A stretch of 64,000 bases of DNA, taken from the NCBI GenBank assembly GCA_028285345.1, contig JANQPT010000044.1, forward strand, positions 248,001-312,000, written 5' to 3'. How positions within the stretch are numbered: the first letter of the stretch is position 1; each line of letters opens with the position of its first letter. Under the pieces are notes generated by a model that did not search any database, was not told where the DNA came from, and saw only the letters and a list, made by a program, of their open reading frames with translations. The stretch is from Planctomycetales bacterium (GTDB lineage: Bacteria > Planctomycetota > Planctomycetia > Planctomycetales > Planctomycetaceae). This document shows, in pieces, positions 55,801 to 64,000 of this stretch. Both the position numbers and the translations under genes were made by a program.

Positions 55801-56652
55801 GAAGCGGCAAAACAAGAGGCTGTCAAACAAGCGGCGCAGGCCGCAGAAGCGGTGAAGAAAACGACAGCGGCCAAACAGGCCGCCGACAAGGCCGCTGCAG
55901 AGGCGCAAGCCGCTGCGACAAAAGCGGGCGAGGCGTTTGTGGCTGCTGACGTGGCCGTTGTCGCCGCTCAGAAAGCCGTCGAGGCGGCCACCGCCGACAA
56001 ACAGAAGGCGGAGCAGTCCGAGACTGATGACGCGGCCAAGCAAGCTGCCGCGAAAAAGCTTGCCGACGCCCAAGCCGCATTGAAGGCGGCCCAGGACAAC
56101 CGAGCCGCCGCTGAGAAGCAGGCCCAAGCGGCCGCGGCCGCATTCAAGCAAAAACAGACGGTGAAAAACGACACGGACCGCGCTGCCGCGGAGGCCGCCG
56201 CAAAGGCGAAAACCGCCGAAGCGATTAAAAAGGCGGCCGAAGCCAAAGCCGCCGCGACCGCCAAAGCGGCCAAGCCGGCCAATCGCAATGTCTTCACGCC
56301 GTCGGGTGCGATCACCGTCACCGTCAAACCGGCGGCCGCGACACTGAAGTCGTCTCTCCCCAACAAAGGGGCCCTCAAACGGGGCACGGAATTCAAGGCC
56401 ACCGTAACGGTCAATCGCAAAAACGGTTTCGCCGGCCCGGTGACTCTGTCGTTGCCGATTCCGCCCGGCGTCAAGGGGCTGTCAGCGATACCGGTCGTTG
56501 TCCCTGCCGACAAGAAGCAAGGAGTACTTGTCATCAAAGCCGCCGGCGATGCGACGGAAGGCAAACTGGCCAACCTGGTCATTCGTGCTTCAATGAATTT
56601 CGACGGCGCAACCGCCGTCGATGTCCCTGTGACTATCACCGTCAACAAGTAA
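52813..56652 (+). CDS. Giant secreted PPC/Ig-like protein with two coiled-coil inserts
   Basis: This 1279-residue protein has a signal peptide (GAVLLLVASASAQ), then: a beta domain (40-130), PPC-type domain 1 (about 140-260, DIDFYKFSGKKGDRLIIDCR), PPC-type domain 2 (about 355-495, DIDYFQFEAKDKSVYWIEVF), an Ig-like domain (about 510-590), coiled coil 1 (about 592-863), a second beta domain (about 865-985), coiled coil 2 (about 989-1156) and a final Ig-like domain. Both coils are nearly pure Ala/Lys/Glu/Gln. They interrupt loops: VGKVRIDDPAAL before coil 1 and VARGGTIVW after it read like two sides of one linker. GAAGGA lies 8 bases before ATG 52813. Confidence 0.88.
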   Translation: MRMNHSLTAIPSRFATVGILCTGAVLLLVASASAQLPQNRLYALFPAGGQAGTKLDVTITNSADADEVQGLHFSQPGITAVQKTQIVNGRREPVANQFTVKIDKDVPPGIYDVRSVGLFGISNPRSFVVGSRKELQEAEGNNTPETATALELQTVTNARCGSAGDIDFYKFSGKKGDRLIIDCRARRIDSRMEATLELYDPNKRRIAFSRSEVRGDPLIDVKLPADGEYMIRVYDFLYGGSNDHFYRLAVHSGAHVDFVMPPAAVAGSTAEYTLYGSNLPGGEPSGIKIRDRELDRLKVKIAAPADSTALQPGMFLSPYEASLDGFVYRLQTPQGPANPILIQFASSACQLEQEPNNAGPQANKITVPGEVAGQFQSRGDIDYFQFEAKDKSVYWIEVFGQRSGNSADPHLIVEQITVGKDGKETVKRLTAQDDVGTNLGAQGFDTRSDDPVFRFDAPADGTYRIMLRDRYFESRGDPRLVYRVSIQPKKPDYRLVALPRQPVLANNAAALPATWDLSLRKGDHTEIEVMAFRKHGFNDIIDVTVAGLPAGVTCPGATLGPGQSTARLILTSSEDAAEWVGPIQIVGKVRIDDPAALKAERDSRTKLDAANNALPALQTAADAAAAAEKAAKEKVAAQAKSAETAVAKSKQAADTAAELKKQLATAETGLKTAQQQAVQAAMALEASSTKFVNAAVAKATADRQVDETAAVMENAVAAKLAAQEAKDAAAEAAADKQIIAAAVAAKLARDAKSTAATQFETAVTEKQQATTQKAAADKQAVAAKTAHQKLAEQYAAAEKASQEAAAVAKKETDAKAASDKALSAAAEQLKKATAAIAEGKKQAAAANTAWSSAQQQRDAKRQDLTRVARGGTIVWSGNQTLTAQSRLSRNIALAVLAESAPFQISSGVNAIEVSQGAQILVPVKLAKRGFDNKVDLVFEAVPKNFQVEKKAIEKGKAESLLKVFVKNNVKPGKYTLYLRGQGQISYSRNPDAAKAAEAAKQEAVKQAAQAAEAVKKTTAAKQAADKAAAEAQAAATKAGEAFVAADVAVVAAQKAVEAATADKQKAEQSETDDAAKQAAAKKLADAQAALKAAQDNRAAAEKQAQAAAAAFKQKQTVKNDTDRAAAEAAAKAKTAEAIKKAAEAKAAATAKAAKPANRNVFTPSGAITVTVKPAAATLKSSLPNKGALKRGTEFKATVTVNRKNGFAGPVTLSLPIPPGVKGLSAIPVVVPADKKQGVLVIKAAGDATEGKLANLVIRASMNFDGATAVDVPVTITVNK

Positions 56653-56739
56653 ACGGCGACACAGCCGAATTGAGAAATGGTTGATCGCGACCGAATCAAA
56701 TTCCGGATTTGCGGATCGAAACCCTATGGAGTGCATCTG

Positions 56740-59703
56740 ATGCGAAACTTGTTCTGCCGATCGATGCTCGTTTTGTGCAGCGTACTGGTCTGCGGCACCA
56801 CGCAATTGATCGCCGAGGAAAACGAGGAGAAGAAGGAACAACCGATCAAGCCGGCGGAGGTCAAACTCGACCGGCCGATCGATTTCGACAAGGATGTAAA
56901 ACCCATCCTGGAGAACAAGTGCATCGCCTGTCACAACTTGGCCGATGCGGAAAACGATCTCAGCTTGGAAAAAGCGGCCGAGATCCTCAAAGGGGGCGTC
57001 TCCGGACCGTCTGTAGTCGCCAAAAAACCGGAAGAGAGCCTGCTGTTTCAACTCGCCGCCCGTATCGAAGAGCCGGCGATGCCCCCGCTGCCCAACAGCG
57101 TCGACGCCAAAGTCCTCACGCCGCAGGAACTGGGCATCATCAAGCAGTGGATTCTCGAAGGCGCCAAGGAGGGGAGCGGATCCTCGACAAGGGAAATCCA
57201 ATGGCGGCCCCTGCCGGAAGGGTTGAATCCAATTTACAGCATCGCACTTTCCAGTGACGGGCAGTACGCCGCATGCGGGCGTGCCAATCGGATCGTGATC
57301 TATCATCTTCCCTCTGGCCAAGAAATCGCACAGCTCACCGATCCCACCCTGTTGGATATTCAATTCGACGGCAAACCGATGTACAAGCCGGGCGCTTCTC
57401 ACCGCGACTACGTCCACTCGCTCGCATTTAACGACGATGCCACGTTGTTGGCGTCCGGCGGATACCGGACCGTCAAGCTGTGGCAGCGCCCGCGCGACGT
57501 GGCCAAGTTGAAAATCGATGCCGCCGGTGTCAAAGCAGTAGCGATTAGTGCCGATGGCAAATGGCTGGCGACCGGCGGGGCGGATAAGACCGTCAAGCTG
57601 TTCAATCTCGCCGACGGCAAACCGGGGCCGGTCCTCAGCGGCCCCGCGGATCAAATCACCAGTCTGCAGTTCTCGCCCGATTCCACAAAAGTCTATGCCG
57701 CGTCGCTGGACAAGACGATTCGCGGCTGGAACGTGTCGGACGGCGCGCCGACCGGTCAGGTCACCGCCCCCGCGGCGGTCAATGCCATCGCGCTCGACAA
57801 GGCCGGCGCACAGATCATCTCGGGTGAAGCGGACAACATGATTCGGCTGTATCCCGTGCCTGCCGATCCGAAGACACCCGTCACGGCGGCAGTCCGAGAA
57901 TTCAAAGGACATGGCAAGCCGGTCACGGCTGTCGCGTTGATCACGCCCGCCGGCGAACAGATCCTCTCCGGTAGCGAAGACGGCAGCGTGCGGGTCTGGA
58001 CGCTCGCCGACGGCAAACAGGTCCGTTCGATGGATCACGGTGCTCCCGTGCAGGCGGTTGCCGCTCGTGCAGACGGCCAGCGATTCGCCTCAGCGGGAGC
58101 CAATCTGGCCAAGTTGTGGAATTCCGCCGACGGCAAGCTGGTGGCTGATCTGAAAGGCGAGTTTCGAACGGCGCAGACGGTGCTCAAGCGGACCGATGAC
58201 GAAGCGATTGCCAAGTCGCTGCTCGCCGCCGCTAACAAAGCCGTGGAAAACGCCGGCAATCAGGTCAAAACCACCACCGAAGCTCAGACCAAGGCCAAGA
58301 CCGCGCAGACCGATGCCGGCAAAAAGGAGGCTGACGCTCAAGCCGCTTTCAAGACAGCCGCTGATGCCAAGGCGGCGAACGATAAGAAGGTGGCCGACGC
58401 CCAAGCGGCCGTGAAAGCCGCCGAGGAAGCCAAGAAGAAAGCCGAGGACAAAGCCGCCGCCGACAAGGCGATTGCTGATGCACAAGCCGCGTTGAAGGCC
58501 GCGCAAGCCGAGCAGGCCAAGACCGATAAGGCGGCCAAAGCGGCCGCGGACGCCGCAAAGAAAGCGGCCGATGCCAAGAAAGCGGCTGACAAGGCTCTCG
58601 CATCGGCCGACAAGTCCGTGCAGCGTGCGGCGAAGATTCTCGAAACCAGCAAATCCGAACAAGCCGCTGCACAAGGCGTCGTCAAGTCCGCCGAAGCTCA
58701 ACTGGCCGAAGCCCGCAAAGCGGCGGAAGCATTCGTCAAGAACGTCCAGACGGTCGGCTTTTCGCCCGACGGCAAGTTCATCGTCACAGCCGGCGACGAT
58801 GGCGCGGTACATACGTGGAACGCAACGACGGGCACTGCGCTGGAAAGCTATCACGGCCATGGGGCGGGGGTGTCCGCCGTCGCCGTGACTCCCGGCGGCG
58901 ACATTTTCTCGGCCTCTGCCGACAACAGTTGCCGGCTCTGGGACCGGCATCCGGCATGGACGTTGGTTGGCCGGTTGGGAACCGCAAAGGACGCTCCACT
59001 TGACCTCAGCAAGTCTCCGTTCATCCATCGGGTGCTGGCACTCGGCTTTAGTCGGGACGGATCGAAGCTGGCCACCGGCGGCGGCGATCCTTCAAGGAGC
59101 GGCGAGTTGATGGTCTGGGACGTCGCGAAGCAGTCGTTAATCAAGACGTTCAAAGACGCCCACAGTGATACCGTGTTCGGCGTTGAATTTTCTCGCAACG
59201 GCAAGTATCTCCTCTCGGGCGCTGCGGACAAATTCGCCAAGATCTTCGATGTTGAAGCGGGCAAGCTTGTGAAGTCCTTCGAAGGCCATACGCACCATGT
59301 ACTGGACGTCGCATGGCGGGCCGACGGCACGGTCATTGCCAGCGCCGGCGCGGACAACGCGATTAAAGTCTGGAACGTCAAATCAGGCGAGCAACAGCGA
59401 ACGATCGGTGGATACGCCAAACAGGTCACATCGCTCGATTTCATCGGCCGGGGCAACAACATCATCAGTTGCGGCGGGGACAAGACGGTCCGCTTCCACA
59501 AGACCGACAACGGTCAGAATTTCCGCAGTTTCGGCGGCGGGACCGATTTCATGTATAGCGCCCGCGCGTCCGGTGATGAAAAACTGGTCGTTGCCGGCGG
59601 CGAGGACGGCGTGCTGCGGATTTGGAACGGCGCCGATGGTAAAGTCATTGCCACCTTCGAGCCTCCCAAACCGCAACCGGACAACACGCAAGCCAAGAAT
59701 TAA
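56740..59703 (+). CDS. Secreted cytochrome c-WD40 protein with a coiled-coil insert
   Basis: This 987-residue protein begins with a signal peptide (SMLVLCSVLVCGTTQL) at ATG 56740, which has GGAG 8 bases before it; the frame opens upstream at 56677. A Planctomycete-type cytochrome c domain follows with heme motif CIACH (61-65) and a later EPAMPPLP methionine region. Residues about 165-475 are WD40-like repeats (LASGGYRTVKLWQRP, LATGGADKTVKLFN). A 190-residue Ala/Lys-rich coiled coil (about 475-667) interrupts the propeller, and WD40 repeats continue to the end (VTAGDDGAVHTWNATTG). It begins 87 bases after the previous gene. A terminator follows. A redox or assembly role is possible but unproven. 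Confidence 0.9.
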   Translation: MRNLFCRSMLVLCSVLVCGTTQLIAEENEEKKEQPIKPAEVKLDRPIDFDKDVKPILENKCIACHNLADAENDLSLEKAAEILKGGVSGPSVVAKKPEESLLFQLAARIEEPAMPPLPNSVDAKVLTPQELGIIKQWILEGAKEGSGSSTREIQWRPLPEGLNPIYSIALSSDGQYAACGRANRIVIYHLPSGQEIAQLTDPTLLDIQFDGKPMYKPGASHRDYVHSLAFNDDATLLASGGYRTVKLWQRPRDVAKLKIDAAGVKAVAISADGKWLATGGADKTVKLFNLADGKPGPVLSGPADQITSLQFSPDSTKVYAASLDKTIRGWNVSDGAPTGQVTAPAAVNAIALDKAGAQIISGEADNMIRLYPVPADPKTPVTAAVREFKGHGKPVTAVALITPAGEQILSGSEDGSVRVWTLADGKQVRSMDHGAPVQAVAARADGQRFASAGANLAKLWNSADGKLVADLKGEFRTAQTVLKRTDDEAIAKSLLAAANKAVENAGNQVKTTTEAQTKAKTAQTDAGKKEADAQAAFKTAADAKAANDKKVADAQAAVKAAEEAKKKAEDKAAADKAIADAQAALKAAQAEQAKTDKAAKAAADAAKKAADAKKAADKALASADKSVQRAAKILETSKSEQAAAQGVVKSAEAQLAEARKAAEAFVKNVQTVGFSPDGKFIVTAGDDGAVHTWNATTGTALESYHGHGAGVSAVAVTPGGDIFSASADNSCRLWDRHPAWTLVGRLGTAKDAPLDLSKSPFIHRVLALGFSRDGSKLATGGGDPSRSGELMVWDVAKQSLIKTFKDAHSDTVFGVEFSRNGKYLLSGAADKFAKIFDVEAGKLVKSFEGHTHHVLDVAWRADGTVIASAGADNAIKVWNVKSGEQQRTIGGYAKQVTSLDFIGRGNNIISCGGDKTVRFHKTDNGQNFRSFGGGTDFMYSARASGDEKLVVAGGEDGVLRIWNGADGKVIATFEPPKPQPDNTQAKN

Positions 59704-59754
59704 GGCCGCTTGGGCCGACAAACTCCCTGCGGGGACACTTGAACCGCACTCCAC

Positions 59755-59793
59755 AAACCGCCAAACTGCACTCTCGCAGGTTGGCGGTTTTTT
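59755..59793 (+). terminator. Rho-independent terminator after the WD40 gene
   Basis: AAACCGCCAA pairs with TTGGCGGTTT, with an inner CTGC/GCAG stem, and is followed directly by a T-run to 59793. It closes the three-gene secreted set. Confidence 0.85.
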
Positions 59794-59910
59794 GTCGAGA
59801 ATTGGTTTCAAGACCTCCCGGCGCGTCCCACAGATCATGCGCGGCTCCTCAACACACCCAGCGCTGTTTTTGAAACTGCCGGTACGATGACAAACAGGAG
59901 TAGTTTCGTA

Positions 59911-59984
59911 GCCGAACTCGTGAGAGTTCGGACGCCTGCCTGCGTCGATTGAATCTTCAGAAGTCTCACGACTTCTGCTACGGC
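59911..59984. repeat. Double hairpin repeat
   Basis: Two hairpins are adjacent: CCGAACTCGTGAGAGTTCGG (about 59911-59930) and CAGAAGTCTCACGACTTCTG (about 59958-59977). The rest of the 59704-60049 gap holds the terminator and no gene. Confidence 0.65.
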
Positions 59985-60049
59985 AATACCTTGGTTTGAC
60001 AACGTACGAGCGCCGGCCCCCTAGGTCACGGAAAGCACTGAGCAACATC

Positions 60050-61333
60050 ATGTCGCAGGAACTCACACAACGGCTTACGGCGGAATTGGAGAGAATTCCG
60101 CTGATTGACCCTCACTCGCACATCAACCCGCATGCCGCTGCTTCGACGACGCTGGCGGACATTTTGGGCTATCACTATTACACCGAATTGGCCCACTCCG
60201 CCGGATTGCCGAAGGCACAGATCGAAGAACCGGGTCTCGATCCCAAGGAAAAAGTTGCTCGGCTGGTGCCAAAACTCGCGGAGTTGGATAACACGGCCCA
60301 GTACAGTTGGCTGCTGGAAATGTGCGGCACGTTTTTCGACTTTCACGACGAGCACATCACCGGCGACAATTGGGAGCGGCTTTACGATTCGGCGCTTCAA
60401 AAAATGTCGCAGCCGGATTGGGAGGAACAGGTCTTACAGCTCAGCGGCTTAGAGCGGGTCTTCCTCACCAACGACTTCGACGATCCGCTGGAAGGGTTTG
60501 ATACAGAGCGCTACGTGCCCTGTCTGCGGACCGACGATTTGGTGTTCCACCTTGGCAAGCCGGAAACCCGCAACCGGTTTCAGCAGGCGACGGCCGTCGA
60601 GATCAAAGATGCGGCAAGCCTTGAGACCGGGATCGGAAAACTGTTTGAGCACTTCACGGCGCGCGGTGCTCGGGCCTGTGCGATTTCACTGCCGCCTGAT
60701 TTTTCACCACGGCCGGTCGATGGATCCGTTGCCGATCGGGCAATCCAGTCGTTGTTAGGAGGAAACGAACTCAGCAGCGCCGATGCGGCGCACGTCAGTT
60801 GCTTTGTATTCTGGACATTGGCCGAGAAATGTGCCGAGTTTAATCTGCCGTTTGACTTGATGATTGGCGTCAATCGCGGCGTCTACGCCGACGGCGTCTA
60901 TCAGGGGCAGGATCTGTTCGACAAGCGGACGTCGCTGATCAATTATCGCCGACTGTTTAACGCGTTTCCCTCTGTCACGTTTCCGATATCGGTGCTGGCG
61001 CAGACGAGCAACCAAGAATTGGTCAGCTACAGTTGGATCTTTCCCAATGTGGTCACGAACGGGCATTGGTGGTACTCGAACATTCCGGCGTTCATCGAGC
61101 AGGACTGCCGCAGCCGGTTGCAGGCCGTCCCCAAGACGAAGCAGATCGGTTATTACAGCGACATGTATAAACTCGAATTCGGGCTTCCAAAGTTCGCCAT
61201 GTATCGCCGAATTCTTGCATCGGCCCTTGCCGCCGATTTCGTCATCGGCCGCGGTTGGACGGAAACCCGCGCCGTCGAGTTAGGCCACTTGGTGCTACGG
61301 GGCAATGTGGAGCAGATTTTCCAAATCAGCTGA
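60050..61333 (+). CDS. Uronate isomerase-like amidohydrolase-fold protein
   Basis: This 427-residue protein starts LIDPHSHINPHAA at about residue 19, the metal-binding HxH of the glucuronate isomerase (UxaC)/amidohydrolase superfamily. Further similar features are the inserted helical domain at about 45-145 (TAQYSWLLEMCGTFFDF), PFDLMIGVNRGVYAD near the barrel, and a late GYYSDMYKLEFGLPKF stretch. UxaC interconverts uronates and their keto forms; this shorter, divergent member may act on another sugar acid. ATG 60050 was preferred to the upstream start at 59996 because the conserved domain begins there. It stands alone. Confidence 0.8.
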   Translation: MSQELTQRLTAELERIPLIDPHSHINPHAAASTTLADILGYHYYTELAHSAGLPKAQIEEPGLDPKEKVARLVPKLAELDNTAQYSWLLEMCGTFFDFHDEHITGDNWERLYDSALQKMSQPDWEEQVLQLSGLERVFLTNDFDDPLEGFDTERYVPCLRTDDLVFHLGKPETRNRFQQATAVEIKDAASLETGIGKLFEHFTARGARACAISLPPDFSPRPVDGSVADRAIQSLLGGNELSSADAAHVSCFVFWTLAEKCAEFNLPFDLMIGVNRGVYADGVYQGQDLFDKRTSLINYRRLFNAFPSVTFPISVLAQTSNQELVSYSWIFPNVVTNGHWWYSNIPAFIEQDCRSRLQAVPKTKQIGYYSDMYKLEFGLPKFAMYRRILASALAADFVIGRGWTETRAVELGHLVLRGNVEQIFQIS

Positions 61334-61584
61334 ACTCCGTAATGCGTGATAGTGCGTTCCAGATGTGCCGACTAAGAGAACTTGCAGGAGTCGGAAGTGC
61401 CGTCGGCCGCTTTGCGGGGGCTCCGAAAGTTGCATGCAGCGAAATCCGAGCCTAGAATCGATGATGGCCGCGAAACGCGGCGTTTTCGAGGCAACTCACG
61501 CATAGAATCTCTCGCCGTCACCAACCGAGGACTCCACTCGCGAACCAAGCCGACGGCAATTGAGACGAAGAGCAAGCATTTCCC

Positions 61585-63240
61585 ATGGCGTCACTGGTTT
61601 TACTCAAAGGCGGCGGAGGCGTCGAATACAAGCTGACGACAGAGGAAGTTACGATCGGCAGGCACCCCGACTGTACGATTCAGCTTGATTCCAACATGGT
61701 CTCGCGGCATCACGCCCGTATCGTCCACAAAGACAACGATTATGTGCTGGAGGATCTGGGCAGCGGCAACGGGACAACCGTCAACGGCAAGCCGGTGATC
61801 AAACCGGTCAATCTCGAGGACGATGATCGGATCAAGTTCGGTCCGCTATTGCTGAGATTTCAAAATACAGCCGCTCCGGGGACCGGACCGCCCGCCGCGT
61901 TTCAGCTCGATGTTACCGGAGACGACGACGATGCCGGAACGATCATGGGCACGATCGATTCGTCCGCACTCTTTGGACATCTGGAGGTCCGCCCCGAAGC
62001 CAAGTTACAGGCGGTCCTGCAAATCAGCCGCAGCTTGGCCGGGACTGTCGATCTCGATTCGCTGCTGCCGAAAATCCTCGACACACTGTTTACCGTCTTT
62101 CCCCGTGCGGATCGCGGCGTTGTCTTGCTGATGGACGAGGACTCCGGCCGGATGATCCCCAAAGCGATCAAGCACCGCCAGGACGAACAGGACGAGTCGG
62201 TCAAGATCAGCCGCACGATCCTCAGTCGGGTCCTGGAGGATCGGAGCGGGATTCTCTCCGCCGACGCGGCCAACGATACGCGGTTCCAGGCGAGCGAATC
62301 GATTTCGAACTTTACGATTCGTTCGATGATGTGTGTTCCGCTGCTGGGTCTGGACGGCGAACCATTGGGCGTGATCAATATCGATACGCAGAATCCGCTG
62401 CATCAATTCAAGAATGAAGATTTGGAATTGCTGATGGCCGTTGCCGGGCAGGCGTCCCTGTCGTACGACAATGCGAGATTGCTCGTTTCTCGCATGGAGA
62501 AAGAAAAACAAGACAGCGAGATGTCGATTGCACGCGGCGTCCAACAGGCATTGCTGCCGGAGGAAATGCCCGCCCCGCCGGGTTATGAATTCTTCGCCTC
62601 CTATGAGGCGGCGCAGGCGGTCGGGGGAGATTACTTCGACGTGATTCAACTCAACGACCGTCAGATCTGCCTCACCTTTGGCGACGTGGCGGGCAAAGGA
62701 GTGCCGGCGTCATTGGTCATGTCGCGGCTGTCCAGCGTCGTGCAGAGTACGATGCAGTTTGTAACGGATGCCGTCGACGCCGTCGCACGGATCAACAATC
62801 ACATGTGCAATCGCGCCGTGGAAGGACGGTTCGTCACGTTCGTGCTGGTGATCATTGATCTCAAGGCCCATAAGATTCAGGTCGTCAACGCGGGGCATAT
62901 GTCGCCGATCATCCGTAGAGCCGACGGGACCGTCGAGGAGTTTCCGGAAGATTCTATCGGAGTCCCGATCGGCGTGCTTGAGGACTTTCCGTATCAGGCG
63001 CAGACACGAACGCTCTCGACCGGCGACACCGTTGTGATTTACACCGACGGAGTCAGTGAAGCGATGAATCACGACAGCGAACTTTACGGACTGGATCGCT
63101 TGAGAGAATACATCGCCCAGAATTCTCCCGGCCCGTCGGAGTTGGGCGGACAGATTCTTAGCGACGTCAAACGCCATGCCGACGGACGTCCTCAAAACGA
63201 CGACATCACCTTGATGAGCTTCGGCCGCATGGACGGTTGA
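61585..63240 (+). CDS. FHA-GAF-PP2C (SpoIIE/RsbU-type) signalling phosphatase
   Basis: This 551-residue cytoplasmic protein has an N-terminal FHA domain (about 20-95) with [13 protein letters not shown] and MVSRHHARI, the phosphothreonine-binding parts, and [20 protein letters not shown] domain follows (about 135-300, with [20 protein letters not shown]), then a PP2C/SpoIIE phosphatase (about 345-547) with metal-site [49 protein letters not shown] and NDDITLM. It probably reads phosphorylated proteins, senses a signal and dephosphorylates a target such as an anti-sigma antagonist. The Ser/Thr kinase near 3.4 kb is not adjacent. Confidence 0.93.
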   Translation: MASLVLLKGGGGVEYKLTTEEVTIGRHPDCTIQLDSNMVSRHHARIVHKDNDYVLEDLGSGNGTTVNGKPVIKPVNLEDDDRIKFGPLLLRFQNTAAPGTGPPAAFQLDVTGDDDDAGTIMGTIDSSALFGHLEVRPEAKLQAVLQISRSLAGTVDLDSLLPKILDTLFTVFPRADRGVVLLMDEDSGRMIPKAIKHRQDEQDESVKISRTILSRVLEDRSGILSADAANDTRFQASESISNFTIRSMMCVPLLGLDGEPLGVINIDTQNPLHQFKNEDLELLMAVAGQASLSYDNARLLVSRMEKEKQDSEMSIARGVQQALLPEEMPAPPGYEFFASYEAAQAVGGDYFDVIQLNDRQICLTFGDVAGKGVPASLVMSRLSSVVQSTMQFVTDAVDAVARINNHMCNRAVEGRFVTFVLVIIDLKAHKIQVVNAGHMSPIIRRADGTVEEFPEDSIGVPIGVLEDFPYQAQTRTLSTGDTVVIYTDGVSEAMNHDSELYGLDRLREYIAQNSPGPSELGGQILSDVKRHADGRPQNDDITLMSFGRMDG

Positions 63241-63290
63241 CGTTTGATCGGCGCCAACCGTGCATTGCCGAAATCGCGTCGGAATGGGTT

Positions 63291-63605
63291 TTAATCTCGG
63301 TGATAACCCAGGCTCTTGACGACCTCAAGCACTTCACTCCAGGTGGGGAACTGCCGGCCGCTGCTGCGCTTATACTCGTCCATGGCCTTCATGAACTCGA
63401 TCTCGTCATCCGTGTAATCCCGCTCACAGGTCGTCGGATCAATTTGACGTCGGCGTTCGACTTTTCGTCGCGAGACCTTGGGTGTCTTCGTCGCCACTCC
63501 GTTGCCTTCGCCAGATTCCGCATCAACGCCCGTCTCCGGCTTGCGGCGTTCCTTCCGACGTCGGTCTACATTCGAGTCCGCATCCAGTTCGCTGAAGTCC
63601 ACCAT
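63291..63605 (-). CDS. Small basic protein of unknown function
   Basis: This 104-residue protein starts at ATG 63605, preceded by GAGGCGG. It is Arg/Lys-rich in the first half (RRRKERRKPETG, SRRKVERRRQID) and helical in the second half (DDEIEFMKAMDEYKRSSGRQ, FPTWSEVLEVVKSLGYH). The second half resembles a short helix-turn-helix-like or conserved planctomycete element, but no family is recognised. The frame runs on to 63773 without a signal or homology. It converges on the phosphatase gene with about 50 bases between. Confidence 0.75.
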   Translation of the reverse strand: MVDFSELDADSNVDRRRKERRKPETGVDAESGEGNGVATKTPKVSRRKVERRRQIDPTTCERDYTDDEIEFMKAMDEYKRSSGRQFPTWSEVLEVVKSLGYHRD

Positions 63606-63946
63606 CAACCACCGCCTCGCCAAAATGAGAGAATGTTCACACGATCCTCCCTGACATTTCCGAGCGGGCAAGCCGCTTTCCATCGACTTTTTGCCTAATA
63701 CCCGAACGTCGTGAAAACTATACAACCTGCGGCGGCGAGTGTTGCGAAAAAAAGACGTGTTGAAGAATAACAACTGGATTCGGAGCGCAATCTACCGGAA
63801 GTTTCACGATTGCACGGACATGCCGGGAAGCAGCAATTGTCCGGTGTTGACGATTAGGACGGCACCAAACACGGGGCCCGACGGACCTCCGGCGGGGAGC
63901 GAGACTCTCTGGGCGAGCGGCGAGTGAGTCGGCATCGAACGCGTGA
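63606..63946. other. Intergenic region, no gene seen
   Basis: The 340 bases before the edge gene show only short unsupported frames and no recognised repeat. Confidence 0.3.
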
Positions 63947-64000
63947 TTACTTATGAGCCATGGCCTCGCGGGCGATGTGGCGGGCCGCGCGGTAGGCGTG
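63947..64000 (-). CDS. Partial CDS, C-terminal end only
   Basis: On the minus strand the frame reading HAYRAARHIAREAMAHK ends in TAA at 63947-63949 and enters from beyond the window edge. The helical, Ala/Arg-rich end has normal codon use. Only 17 residues are visible, so no family can be named. Confidence 0.35.
   Translation of the reverse strand, partial: HAYRAARHIAREAMAHK

Noticed and set aside
56590-58038. Minus-strand open frame of 482 codons over the WD40 gene
   Set aside because: It is a GC-bias shadow of a real gene on the other strand; composition and lack of domains do not support it.

Overview
The window looks like a chromosomal segment of a Planctomycetota bacterium (Planctomycetia, probably a Planctomycetaceae relative). 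The evidence is the company of genes: a DUF1501 protein, a DUF1549/DUF1553 protein, Planctomycete-type cytochrome c plus WD40 proteins, many secreted proteins of unknown function, and an aldolase-type bacterial microcompartment (BMC) locus of the kind known from Planctomycetes and Verrucomicrobia. GC content is moderately high and intergenic DNA is full of palindromic repeats. No tRNA, rRNA, CRISPR array or intact transposase was recognised.

Layout. 0-9 kb: secreted unknown protein, a Ser/Thr kinase, an orphan HlyD-like adaptor, a large coiled-coil protein, thioredoxin and a membrane-anchored unknown protein. 9.1-21.8 kb: purN, then the BMC locus, with a DeoR-type regulator, PduL phosphotransacylase, two hexamer shell proteins, an acetate kinase homologue, three pentamer shell proteins, a CoA-acylating aldehyde dehydrogenase, a class II aldolase, a lactate/malate-type dehydrogenase and three proteins of unclear role. 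21.9-27.8 kb: sialidase-like secreted protein, a small two-gene cassette bracketed by a ~157-bp repeat, DNA polymerase III delta, a DUF1761 membrane protein and a DUF1501 protein. 28.1-34.4 kb: housekeeping block polA-coaE-rho-ribH-nusB. 34.4-49.4 kb: an SDR-SCP2 fusion, an RND/MMPL exporter, pgk, purE, two enolase-superfamily proteins, a ceramidase-like protein, a second class II aldolase, several small unknown genes and ribBA. 49.7-59.7 kb: three large secreted proteins (DUF1549/DUF1553; PPC/Ig-like with two coiled-coil inserts; cytochrome c-WD40 with one coiled-coil insert). 60-64 kb: a uronate isomerase-like protein, an FHA-GAF-PP2C phosphatase and a small protein.

How it works together. 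By family knowledge, the BMC aldolase would split L-fuculose-1-phosphate or L-rhamnulose-1-phosphate into DHAP and lactaldehyde. The aldehyde dehydrogenase would make lactyl-CoA, PduL lactyl-phosphate, and the kinase lactate plus ATP, while the NAD-dependent dehydrogenase would interconvert a 2-hydroxy acid and its keto acid. Four proteins carry a terminal amphipathic helix that looks like an encapsulation peptide. The points most worth a second look are the 239-aa BMC protein with a decayed RpiB-like region, the substituted kinase and dehydrogenase residues, a membrane protein inside the shell operon, palindromic elements in most gaps of that operon, and the long Ala/Lys-rich coiled coils inserted into loops of two neighbouring secreted proteins.
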